Source: Burkholderia sp. WP9 (GTDB lineage Bacteria > Pseudomonadota > Gammaproteobacteria > Burkholderiales > Burkholderiaceae). From it: a DNA stretch of 64,000 nt. Position numbers and translations under genes: made by a program. The notes under the pieces were generated by a model. That model saw only the letters and a list, made by a program, of their open reading frames with translations, searched no databases and had not been told where the DNA came from. Below, piece by piece: positions 56,584 through 64,000 of the stretch (within the stretch, counting starts at the first letter, position 1; each line of letters begins with the position of its first letter). The stretch covers positions 3,162,001-3,226,000 of the forward strand of contig NZ_FNTG01000002.1 in the NCBI RefSeq assembly GCF_900104795.1. The letters run 5' to 3'.

Positions 56584-57633
56584 ATGCGATACAAACAGTT
56601 AGGCCGTACCGGTGTGTTTGTTTCAGAGCTATGTCTGGGCACGATGACCTTCGGCGGTGGCGAGGGCATGTGGAAGCAGATCGGCGATCTGCAGCAGGGC
56701 GACGCGGAGCGGCTGGTTGGCCGGGCGCTCGATGCGGGCATCAACTTCATCGACACAGCCGACGTCTACGCAGAAGGTCTGTCCGAACAGATCACGGGCC
56801 AGGCGCTAAAGAACCTCAAGGTGCCGCGCGACAAAGTGGTGGTGGCCACCAAGGTGTTCGGTCAGACGGGCGAGTTCCCGAACGCGCGCGGCGCGTCGCG
56901 CTACCACATCATCGACGGCGTGAAGGCGAGCTTGAAGCGTTTGCAGCTCGATCACGTCGACCTGTATCAGATCCACGGCTTCGACCCGGCCACGCCGATC
57001 GAAGAAACCGTGCGCGCGCTCGACACGCTGGTGCAGCATGGCCACGTGCGCTATGTCGGCGTATCGAACTGGGCCGCGTGGCAGATCGTGAAAGCGCTTG
57101 GCATCTCGGAGCGACTTGGGCTTGCGCGCTTCGAGACGCTGCAGGCGTATTACACGCTCGCGGGCCGCGATCTCGAACGTGAACTCGTGCCGATGTTGCG
57201 CAGCGAGGGCCTCGGGCTGATGGTGTGGAGTCCGCTCGCGGGCGGCTTGCTGAGCGGCAAATACGGACGCGAGCAGCAGGGCGAAGCGGGTAGCCGTCGC
57301 ACGACCTTCGATTTTCCGCCGGTCAACCGCGAGCGCGCCTACGACTGTATCGACGTGATGCGTGAGATCGCCGGGACGAAGCAGGTGTCGGTCGCGCAGA
57401 TCGCGCTCGCGTGGCTGCTGCATCAGCGCGTGGTGACATCGGTGATCGTCGGCGCGAAAAAGGTCGAGCAACTCGACGATAACATTGCGGCGACCGGCGT
57501 TTCGCTCACGGCGGACGAACTCGCCAGGCTCGATCAGGTTAGCTCGCTGCCCGCAGAATATCCGGGCTGGATGCTGGAACGTCAGGGCGAGCCGCGCCGC
57601 AAGCAGTTGGAAGAGGCGCGGCATCCGGAGTAG
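56584..57633 (+). CDS. Aldo/keto reductase
   Basis: 349 residues, NADPH-dependent (alpha/beta)8 barrel. The catalytic tetrad is visible: Asp and Tyr in GINFIDTADVYAEG, Lys in VVVATKVFGQTG and His in VDLYQIHGFDPATP. NADP binding is shown by SPLAGGLLSGKYGREQ and VIVGAKKVEQLDDN. It resembles the YajO/AKR13-14 groups of general carbonyl reductases. The ATG at 56584 is chosen by its GGAG site and the family start MRYKQLGRTGVFVSEL. It lies about 130 bp from the end of the convergent CMD gene; together with the AraC gene beyond, they may respond to the same compound. Confidence 0.94.
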   Translation: MRYKQLGRTGVFVSELCLGTMTFGGGEGMWKQIGDLQQGDAERLVGRALDAGINFIDTADVYAEGLSEQITGQALKNLKVPRDKVVVATKVFGQTGEFPNARGASRYHIIDGVKASLKRLQLDHVDLYQIHGFDPATPIEETVRALDTLVQHGHVRYVGVSNWAAWQIVKALGISERLGLARFETLQAYYTLAGRDLERELVPMLRSEGLGLMVWSPLAGGLLSGKYGREQQGEAGSRRTTFDFPPVNRERAYDCIDVMREIAGTKQVSVAQIALAWLLHQRVVTSVIVGAKKVEQLDDNIAATGVSLTADELARLDQVSSLPAEYPGWMLERQGEPRRKQLEEARHPE

Positions 57634-57760
57634 CAGTGGACCGAAGTGGAGCGGGCCGCGCGTGGGTCGTATGTTGCGAGACAAATCAGGTGGTCCGCGC
57701 GCGGCCGCTCAGTTCGTGTGGCGGCCCAGTCGCCGAGCGCCGCCTGCTCCTCGCATCGGC

Positions 57761-58117
57761 TCAGGCCGCGTCCGCTGCTTGCGCCGCATAGGCCGCGGCG
57801 GCGTCCATCGTGCGAGCCGAATACACCATCGCGGCGCCCGCATTGATGGCGACCGCGACGCCCAGCGCTTCGGCGATTTCGTCGCGCGTCGCGCCAAGCT
57901 TGAGCGCTTCGGCGGTGTGCACGGTGATACAACCGTCACAGCGCAGGCTCACCGCCACGGCGAGCGAAATCAGTTCGCGCGTCTTGGCGCCGAGGAGGTC
58001 TTTCTTCTGGCCGGCGCTCGACATCGCCTGATACGCCCTGACGGTATCCGGCGACAGTTTGGCGATTTCGCCGATGCGGCCGAACAGTTCTTTGCGGTAT
58101 TCGATCCAGTTCAACAT
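57761..58117 (-). CDS. AhpD-like carboxymuconolactone decarboxylase-family protein
   Basis: 118 residues. The CxxC redox pair is present in AVSLRCDGCITVHTAEALKL with its neighbouring His, as in AhpD alkylhydroperoxidases, and MSSAGQKKDLLGAKTRELIS is the preceding family helix. AAGGAGCATTGCC before the ATG at 58117 fixes the start. It is divergent from an AraC regulator (115-bp gap). A role in peroxide or electrophile detoxification, perhaps with the adjacent reductase, is plausible but not shown. Confidence 0.92.
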   Translation of the reverse strand: MLNWIEYRKELFGRIGEIAKLSPDTVRAYQAMSSAGQKKDLLGAKTRELISLAVAVSLRCDGCITVHTAEALKLGATRDEIAEALGVAVAINAGAAMVYSARTMDAAAAYAAQAADAA

Positions 58118-58232
58118 GGCAATGCTCCTTGTCTGCTGCGCGTCGGCGGGTGCCGGCGTCGTGAGACAAGTATTGCGCTGCGCCGCGATATCCTGAATAC
58201 TCGATTCGCTCAACTTTTAGCGCGATCGTCTC

Positions 58233-59195
58233 ATGGATACGCTTAGCCGACTGATCGACCTGGCGCGGCCCCAAGCCAGTCTCGATCTGCGTTGCCAGCT
58301 CTTGGGCGCCTTCGACATTGATCACGATCCGATGGAAGCGGGCATTGCGCCGTTTCACCTCGTGCTGGACGGCGCGTGTATTGTCGAAACCGCCGACGGC
58401 GTGCAGCACGCGCTGAGCGCGGGCGACTTCATGCTGTTTCCGCGTGGCGCGGCGCATCGTGTGCGCGACGTGAAGCGGCTGGCGGCCACCGCGCCATTGA
58501 CGCTCGGCCATGACGGCATGTTGCCCGTGCGGCGCAACGACGGCCGCAACGATGGCAGCAATGACGCGCAGGTGCCTGCCGACATCGATCTGCTGTGTGG
58601 CCGCTTCGTTTACGCGCCGGGGTCGTCGGCGTTGTTGCTGAACGCATTGCCCGATCCGTTTCACGTCTCGCTAGGCGGCATGCAAACGCTGGGCTCGCTG
58701 CAAACGCTGATTGCGCTGATGCGCACCGAGGCCGAACGACGCGAGGCGGGCGCCCTTGCGATCGTCACCGCATTGAGCCAGGCGCTCTTCGCGATGGCGT
58801 TGCGCGCGCACGGCGAGCGCAACGCGTCGGCCTCAGGCTTGCTCGCGCTGCTCGCCGACGCGCGTCTCGGTGCTTCTGTGCAGGGCATGCTGGGCGCTCC
58901 CGAGCGGGCGTGGACCATTGCCGAACTCGGCGAACTCGCGGCCATGTCGCGCGCGACTTACGCACGCCACTTCAATGAGCGCGCGGGCATGACCGTGATG
59001 GACTTTCTCACGCAGATCCGTATGACCATTGCGTGCGATCTGCTGCGACGCACGCAGCGTAGCGCGGCCGAGATCGGCGAGGCGGTGGGCTATCAGTCGG
59101 AGGCAGCCTTCGGCAAGGCGTTTCAGCAAAGCGTGGGGGTGACGCCCGGACGTTACCGGCGTGCTCCGCACGACAACGATGTGACGCCGGGCTAG
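58233..59195 (+). CDS. AraC-family regulator with cupin sensor domain
   Basis: 320 residues, same plan as the regulator at 13330-14301: an N-terminal AraC-binding cupin (HLVLDGACIVETADGVQHAL then GDFMLFPRGAAHRVRD) and two C-terminal helix-turn-helix motifs (WTIAELGELAAMSRATYARH and SAAEIGEAVGYQSEAAFGKA). It diverges from the AhpD-like gene, its likely target. Its TAG stop codon directly abuts the stop codon of the convergent FUSC gene, with no bases between. Confidence 0.93.
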   Translation: MDTLSRLIDLARPQASLDLRCQLLGAFDIDHDPMEAGIAPFHLVLDGACIVETADGVQHALSAGDFMLFPRGAAHRVRDVKRLAATAPLTLGHDGMLPVRRNDGRNDGSNDAQVPADIDLLCGRFVYAPGSSALLLNALPDPFHVSLGGMQTLGSLQTLIALMRTEAERREAGALAIVTALSQALFAMALRAHGERNASASGLLALLADARLGASVQGMLGAPERAWTIAELGELAAMSRATYARHFNERAGMTVMDFLTQIRMTIACDLLRRTQRSAAEIGEAVGYQSEAAFGKAFQQSVGVTPGRYRRAPHDNDVTPG

Positions 59196-59792
59196 CTAGG
59201 CCTTGTTCGGTTTGCCGAACCAGCGCTGCTCGATCCACGTCATGAGAAACGCCACCAGTAATGCGCAGACCGTGCCGAGCGTCACCTCGCCGAGGCGCAT
59301 CAAGGCTTTGTCCCACGCCGGGCCGATGCCCGGCACCAGCAGCATGATCGTTGCGGTAATGCCGCCCAGACGCGCCGCGCTACCCACGTTCAGGATCCAG
59401 CACATGATGATCGCCACGCCGACCGTGGCCGCGTAGGCCGCGAAATAACCGGCGCCGAGCGTCGCGCCCACGAGTCCGCACAAGCCGCCGACCATCGCGC
59501 CGATGAATTGATCGCGCGACAGGTTGCGGGTGTCGATATAGCTATGCTGGCTGACCGCAATCGCCGTGATGCACGCCCAGAAGGCCTGCTCGGTATGCAG
59601 CGCGCGGCCGATGGCGAACGCGAGGCTCGCACCCGCGACGGCCTGCACGGCCATGAAGCTGCCTTCCATTAAACGCTCGCGGGGCGGTAATGCCTTGAGA
59701 AATGCAAACAGCGAGTTGGCGGCGCTCGCCCGTGCCGTACGTTCTGAATCGTCGCGTGAGGTCATTGAAGGTAAGAGGCCTTGTTGCGGCAT
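59196..59792 (-). CDS. FUSC-family membrane protein
   Basis: 198 residues with about six membrane helices. The FUSC (fusaric-acid-resistance-like) core is seen in AVAGASLAFAIGRALHTEQA, FWACITAIAVSQHSYIDTRN and AMVGGLCGLVGATLGAGYFA. It is a single half-size module; full pumps such as AaeB are longer and have a cytoplasmic domain, so this could pair with itself. Start uncertain: ATG 59792 or 59765. It might export aromatic acids, by family analogy only. Confidence 0.8.
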   Translation of the reverse strand: MPQQGLLPSMTSRDDSERTARASAANSLFAFLKALPPRERLMEGSFMAVQAVAGASLAFAIGRALHTEQAFWACITAIAVSQHSYIDTRNLSRDQFIGAMVGGLCGLVGATLGAGYFAAYAATVGVAIIMCWILNVGSAARLGGITATIMLLVPGIGPAWDKALMRLGEVTLGTVCALLVAFLMTWIEQRWFGKPNKA

Positions 59793-59897
59793 GAAGGTCC
59801 CGTATTCTAGCGATTCAATTTAGCTTCGCGTGAAGACAGGCGCGCCCGCGCATGCCAATGGAAAGCATCGGGAATTCACGCAGTTCAATGATCGTGG

Positions 59898-61253
59898 CTA
59901 GCCTTCACGACTGCGCAGCCGGTGATACCAGTTCATCAACGGTGTCGCCGAGACGCCATGGACGACGACAGATGCCGCGATCACGGCGAGCGTGAGCGGC
60001 ACGAGCGGCGCGACGTTGGCCGCGCTGCCGTTTTCAAGCGCGTACGCGAGGTAGTAAAACGAGCCGATGCCGCGTATGCCGAACCAGCTCATCAGCCGCC
60101 GTTGGGTCGGCGTTGCACTCGAGCCCAGCAGAGACAATTCCACCGACACCGGCCGCACCAGCACGAATAGCGCAACGGTGAGCGACACGGTTTGCCAGGT
60201 GAAGAGCGGTGCGGTCATCGTGGCGAGTACGTTGCCGACCATTGCCATGACGGCGACTTCGGCGATGCGCTCGAGTTCGATCGTGAAACCGAGCACCGAC
60301 TCCGTCATGAACGCATGCGCTTTGCTTGGATTCGCCGCGGTCGCTTCGACGTCTTCGGAATCGACGGTGCCGATTGCCTTGCGAGCCGACATGCCGCCGC
60401 TCGCGCGGTGTTCGACGCGGCGCATCGCGACGCCGGCCGCGAACACGGCCAGAAAACCATAGGTTTGCGCGAGTTGCGCGACGCCGAAACACAGTTCGAT
60501 CAGGCCGAGCGCGAAGAAACCTTCGAGCCCGAGCGCTTGCGCGTGGCGCGTGCGCAGCCACGCCACCGCGTGCGTCGTGGCCCAGCCGAGCACGCCGCCA
60601 ATGGCGAGCGCCCCCGCCACGCCCCACACAACGCTGCCCGCGAGCTTCAGGTTCAGCAGGTCACCCGCTTCAGCGGAGGGCGCGGCGCACAGCGCCAGAC
60701 CGAGCAGCGCGAAGGGCAGTGCGATGCCGTCGTTCAGACCGCCTTCGCCCGAGAGCGCGAAGCGCAGCAAATCGAGGTCGCCTGGATTGTGCACTTGCAC
60801 ATCGTGGGCGAGCACCGGGTCGGTTGGCGCGAGTATCGCCGCGAGCAGCAAGGCCGGCCCCCAACCCAGATGCAGCACGTACACGCCGAAGAGCGTCAGC
60901 AGCGGAATGGTCGCCAGCATGGCAAGGAAGCCGAGCCGCAGCGGCACGGTCCAGAGCTTTTCCAGCATGCCTAGACGCAAGCGCAGGCCAATGGCAAACA
61001 GGGAGACCAGTAGCGCGACTTCAGTGAAAATGCGCAGCAGATGCGCGTCCGCGATCATGTCCAGACGCAATAGCCCGATACCGGGCGGCCCGAGGACGTA
61101 GCCGATCGCGAGGTAAAACATGGCGGCGCTGATGGGCAGCCGCCGGAGTGTCGTTGCCGCGAGACCCATGAAAACGAGCACGCCGCCAACGATCAGAAAC
61201 CACAAAGTTTCGTGCATGAGCATCCGGTGAGGGCTCGCATGCAGGTGCTGCAT
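59898..61253 (-). CDS. Cation/proton antiporter (CPA family)
   Basis: 451 residues, about twelve membrane helices. LWFLIVGGVLVFMGLAATTL starts the first helix. AAILAPTDPVLAHDVQVHNP and FALSGEGGLNDGIALPFALL are the two unwound helices with the Asp-containing ion-binding motif of Na+/H+ exchangers (TDP...GGLNDG). The end (LAVIAASVVVHGVSATPLMN) is typical. It probably exchanges Na+ or K+ for H+ and aids salt or pH homeostasis. Three possible starts lie within 36 bp (61253, 61223, 61217). Confidence 0.9.
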   Translation of the reverse strand: MQHLHASPHRMLMHETLWFLIVGGVLVFMGLAATTLRRLPISAAMFYLAIGYVLGPPGIGLLRLDMIADAHLLRIFTEVALLVSLFAIGLRLRLGMLEKLWTVPLRLGFLAMLATIPLLTLFGVYVLHLGWGPALLLAAILAPTDPVLAHDVQVHNPGDLDLLRFALSGEGGLNDGIALPFALLGLALCAAPSAEAGDLLNLKLAGSVVWGVAGALAIGGVLGWATTHAVAWLRTRHAQALGLEGFFALGLIELCFGVAQLAQTYGFLAVFAAGVAMRRVEHRASGGMSARKAIGTVDSEDVEATAANPSKAHAFMTESVLGFTIELERIAEVAVMAMVGNVLATMTAPLFTWQTVSLTVALFVLVRPVSVELSLLGSSATPTQRRLMSWFGIRGIGSFYYLAYALENGSAANVAPLVPLTLAVIAASVVVHGVSATPLMNWYHRLRSREG

Positions 61254-61295
61254 GCTTGACCGGTTTATGAAGAAACGCGCGCCGACGCGTCTTTT

Positions 61296-61682
61296 TCATG
61301 GCGCGCGTCCGAATGCTTCGCGCAGCTTGCGCTTGGCCTGTTGCAAGGTATCACGGCGCGCTTTCGGCAGGTTCCTGCCCGCGCGATTGATATAGAAGTT
61401 CAGCATCGACATGGCCGACTGGAACGGTGTGCCCTTGCGGCGCCGGCTTCGCGTGGACGACTGCTTGAGCGATTGCGCGATCGACTCCGCGCTGCCGGTT
61501 TTGAAAATGTCGTGCTGGATGTCCATTGCGTCACTGGTTTCCATCACATGATGCGACCACTTCTGGGGGCTTTTCGCGCGATGCGCAGCGTGGGCCTGGG
61601 CGTGCCGCTGGCGTGGTGGCCGTCCTGACTTGCCGCGCGCGACGGGGCGTTTCGATTTGCTCGTGGTTTTTCGGGTGACCAT
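61296..61682 (-). CDS. DUF3175 protein
   Basis: 128 residues. QKWSHHVMETSDAMDIQHDI, then SIAQSLKQSSTRSRRRKGTP and FQSAMSMLNFYINRAGRNLP, are the DUF3175 signature. The N-terminal 40 residues are Lys/Arg/His-rich and probably bind nucleic acid or are disordered. AAGGAGCCTCTGCC precedes the ATG. The gene occurs with topoisomerase IB, ligase D or PRC-barrel genes in other proteobacteria, from memory; here topoisomerase IB and PRC genes lie upstream. Confidence 0.88.
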   Translation of the reverse strand: MVTRKTTSKSKRPVARGKSGRPPRQRHAQAHAAHRAKSPQKWSHHVMETSDAMDIQHDIFKTGSAESIAQSLKQSSTRSRRRKGTPFQSAMSMLNFYINRAGRNLPKARRDTLQQAKRKLREAFGRAP

Positions 61683-61845
61683 GGCAGAGGCTCCTTATCG
61701 GCATGTGCGCGCGCTTCTGCGCGGCTTTGGTGGCTCGCAACGGCCCGCTCAAAGTGAAATGCGCCGGCTGCCGCAAAGGCGGCATGCCGGCGCATCGGCG
61801 CGGGCGCCGCGACTGGATAGACGCATGCGCCGCCGTGAGCGTGCT

Positions 61846-62373
61846 TTACAACTTCAGGCCGCCTGCTTCCGGCGCATCGGACGACGCGGGCGGAATGTCG
61901 TCGACACCGTAGTCGTCGCGGCGATCGTAACGGTCGCGGCCCCAGTAGGGTTCACTGCCGTAGTACTGATGCACGGACGTGGCCCATGTCTGATCCGCCA
62001 TCGCCGGCCAGTGGTCCTTGTCGAAGCCAGGTGCGTTTTTCACGCGTTCGGCGGTCATGTTCAGCACGAAGCATTTTTGCTCGGTATCCAGCGTCAATGC
62101 ATGCCATGGAATGGCGAGCAGCTTGTCGCCAATGCCGAGAAAGCCGCCACTCGAAAGCACCGCATACGCGACGCGCCCCGAATTGACGTCGAGCATGATG
62201 TCCTTGATTTTGCCGATATCCTCGCCGTCGCTGCTGAGCACCTTATTGCCATCGAGCGTGGCGGCGGCCATTACGTCCGGCCCGGGACCGTCCGCAGTCG
62301 CGCTGCCTTTGCCGACGATTCGGGCGCCTTCGCCCTGACGCAGCCCTGCTTGCGTTTGTGTCTGGTTGATCAT
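61846..62373 (-). CDS. PRC-barrel domain protein
   Basis: 175 residues. The PRC barrel runs from MAAATLDGNKVLSSDGEDIG to LAIPWHALTLDTEQKCFVLN, with GRVAYAVLSSGGFLGIGDKL in the middle, as in stress-related PRC proteins. The tail (WATSVHQYYGSEPYWGRDRY then RRDDYGVDDIPPASSD) is Tyr/Asp/Arg-rich and likely disordered. No signal peptide. AGAGGAGTCACATC precedes the ATG. It probably belongs to a stationary-phase or stress set with the neighbouring DUF3175 gene. Confidence 0.88.
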   Translation of the reverse strand: MINQTQTQAGLRQGEGARIVGKGSATADGPGPDVMAAATLDGNKVLSSDGEDIGKIKDIMLDVNSGRVAYAVLSSGGFLGIGDKLLAIPWHALTLDTEQKCFVLNMTAERVKNAPGFDKDHWPAMADQTWATSVHQYYGSEPYWGRDRYDRRDDYGVDDIPPASSDAPEAGGLKL

Positions 62374-62634
62374 GATGTGACTCCTCTACAAGGTGGGTAT
62401 GTTGAAGCTTGAGCAACGGGCGTTCCTTCGATCTTCGAGAGAGGCACATGCGGCGCAGCAGAGACGTGTTGTGTTCGAGAGCGTGTCTGCATTGCGCAAA
62501 CCATCTGCGAGCGTTTCGAACACCGCGTAAAGCGTGCTGACTTGTTTGAAATTATTTCGTCCGGATTGGCGAAGCGCGCGCACGGATGCGCATTCGAAGG
62601 CGGCGATGCCGCCAGACTTCGTCGCACTTGCTCT
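62374..62634. other. Gap between PRC-barrel and topoisomerase IB genes
   Basis: 261 bp without a gene or clear terminator; it contains the leader of the PRC-barrel gene. Confidence 0.4.
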
Positions 62635-63888
62635 TCAGGCCGCTTGCACGCCGGCCTTCGCATCGGTCTTCGCTGCCGCTGCCTTGCGCACCTTTCGCGA
62701 TTTTTTCAGCAAACTCGTGAGCGACGTGTCGATGCTCTCCGTCACCACCGACTCCCGCGCCCTGCGACCTTTCGCGCCCGCCTGGCGCGCGAGCTTCGCC
62801 GCTCGTTTTTCGGCGTGCGCGAGGAGCGCGGCAAACGCCACCTCGTCGACTTTCAGCCCACGCCGCGTTTGACCCGGCGCGAGATTTTGCAATTCGTCTG
62901 CTTCGAATGCGCTGATCACCGCGGGGTGGATGTAGCAGCGCTTGCACACGGCCGGCGTATTGCGCAGTAGCGTGGCCACGTCCTTGACGGTCGCCACGAC
63001 GTGCCGGCGCGCTTCCGCCGCGCTGCTGCAGATGAGCCGCCGCAGCGCGGCTAACGCGTAGACGCTGCCGGCCCACGTGCGGTAGTCCTTGGCGGTGAAG
63101 TCCGCGCCGCTCGCACGGCGTAAGTAATCGTTGATGTCGGCGGAGCCGACGGTGCGGCGGGCGCCATCGTCGTCGAGATACTGAAACAGGTCGTGGCCCG
63201 GCAATTCAGCGCAACGCCGCACGATGCGCTTGATACGTGGATTGTTGACCGTCACGTCGTGTTCAATGCCGCTCTTGCCCCGGAACTTGAAACGCAACCG
63301 GCCGGCCTCGATCTTCACGTGTTTCTTGCGCAGCGTCGTCAATCCGTATGACTGATTGTCCCGCGCATATTCGACACTGCCGATCCGGATCAGCGTCGTG
63401 TCGAGCAATTGCACGATCGCGGCGATGACCTTGTCGCGCGGCATGCCCGGCAGATTCAGATCGCGCGCGACTCGCGCGCGAATCTTCGGCAACGCGCGGC
63501 CGAACTCGGCCATACGTTCATATTTGTCGGCGTCGCGCGTTTCACGCCAGCGCGGGTGATAGCGGTACTGCTTGCGGCCGCGCGCATCGCGGCCGGTTGC
63601 CTGAATGTGCCCACGCGCGTCCGGGCAGATCCAGACATTTTCATAAGCGGGCGGAATCGCGAGCGCGTTGATGCGTTTGATTTCGTCCTCGTCGTCGATG
63701 CGTTTGCCCGCCACGTCGAAGTACGCGAATCCGCCGTTCTCGCGCTTGCGCGTGATGCCGGGTTTCGCGTCGTCGGCATGGCGCAAGCCCGGCGGCATGT
63801 CGGCAGCAGCGGGTGGTTTTGCGCGCTCGTCGTCCATGCGGTCTGTACGTTCAGCGCGGCTTTGAATCGGGGTGGTCGTGGCAGCCAT
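62635..63888 (-). CDS. DNA topoisomerase IB
   Basis: Relaxes supercoils by a 3'-phosphotyrosine intermediate, eukaryotic/poxvirus type. 417 residues from the ATG at 63888. Visible: GGFAYFDVAGKRIDDEDEIK and IPPAYENVWICPDARGHIQA (N-terminal domain), IRIGSVEYARDNQSYGLTTL (with catalytic Arg region RKKH), FKFRGKSGIEHDV (Lys), SGADFTAKDYRTWAGS (Arg), and the nucleophile Tyr319 in AVCKRCYIHPAVISAF. The C-terminus is Lys/Ala-rich. The frame is open to a TTG at 63948, but the 63888 start gives a normal beginning. Confidence 0.95.
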   Translation of the reverse strand: MAATTTPIQSRAERTDRMDDERAKPPAAADMPPGLRHADDAKPGITRKRENGGFAYFDVAGKRIDDEDEIKRINALAIPPAYENVWICPDARGHIQATGRDARGRKQYRYHPRWRETRDADKYERMAEFGRALPKIRARVARDLNLPGMPRDKVIAAIVQLLDTTLIRIGSVEYARDNQSYGLTTLRKKHVKIEAGRLRFKFRGKSGIEHDVTVNNPRIKRIVRRCAELPGHDLFQYLDDDGARRTVGSADINDYLRRASGADFTAKDYRTWAGSVYALAALRRLICSSAAEARRHVVATVKDVATLLRNTPAVCKRCYIHPAVISAFEADELQNLAPGQTRRGLKVDEVAFAALLAHAEKRAAKLARQAGAKGRRARESVVTESIDTSLTSLLKKSRKVRKAAAAKTDAKAGVQAA

Positions 63889-64000
63889 CGTCGCAGGTAG
63901 AAGTTTCAAGCAGGAGGCGCGTTTCGCGCCGATGACTGCGTCAAGCAAAGGCAGTGCCTAACGCGCGGCGTGGGCTTTTGCGTGCCGGGTCGCGGTTGCT

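Overview
The window looks like a chromosomal segment of a Burkholderiales bacterium, most likely Paraburkholderia or Burkholderia sensu lato. Reasons: high GC with dense coding on both strands, a Burkholderia-type trimeric porin, a DUF4148 secreted protein, an acidic H-NS-family variant, and many LysR/AraC regulators beside MFS pumps. The strongest marker is the rpfF/rpfR pair of the BDSF (diffusible signal factor) system. Species cannot be fixed from sequence alone. I saw no rRNA, tRNA or CRISPR array.

1-8.2 kb (minus strand): 5' end of a porin, a LysR regulator missing part of its effector domain, a chemotaxis receptor, and a set of MFS transporter, glyoxalase-like protein, LysR and old-yellow-enzyme reductase. 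A ~74-bp conserved element lies upstream of both the porin and the MFS gene. 8.2-14.3 kb is a decayed accessory block: an H-NS-like protein, a broken ISKra4-type transposase, a truncated Tat-exported hydrolase, an NTF2-like lipoprotein, RidA, a truncated carboxymuconolactone decarboxylase (CMD), an exported hydrolase and an AraC regulator. 14.6-23.2 kb: DMT transporter, YheS-like ABC-F protein, a divergent LysR/SDR pair followed by an F420-type dinucleotide-binding protein, a membrane diguanylate cyclase, and small proteins.

23.3-32.7 kb: LysR, class II aldolase-family enzyme and ACS-type MFS transporter (a catabolic unit), AraC and DHA2 efflux pump (convergent), two alpha/beta hydrolases and an MreB paralogue without mreC/mreD. 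32.7-37.4 kb: a 133-aa unknown gene with a terminator hairpin in its leader, a solitary gltA, and a glycogen-debranching-type glucosidase. 37.4-41.6 kb is the most system-like locus: an RpiR/SIS regulator, then a C45 acyltransferase/hydrolase, a class III aminotransferase and a CMD-family protein. They end at a clear terminator and are preceded by matching operator-like sites at both candidate promoters.

41.6-48 kb: DUF4148 protein, OsmC, a TetR/DHA2 pump pair with matching operator-like sites, an AT-rich gap, DUF2158, a superinfection-immunity-like membrane protein and an M20 peptidase. 48.4-51.5 kb: rpfF (BDSF synthase) and rpfR (PAS-GGDEF-EAL receptor), convergent, linking quorum sensing to c-di-GMP. 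51.6-64 kb: a large Lhr helicase with a hexanucleotide-encoded E/A/V tract, aldo/keto reductase, AhpD-like CMD with divergent AraC, FUSC-family protein, cation/proton antiporter, DUF3175, PRC-barrel protein and topoisomerase IB. All database-type statements come from recognising motifs by eye; no search was run.
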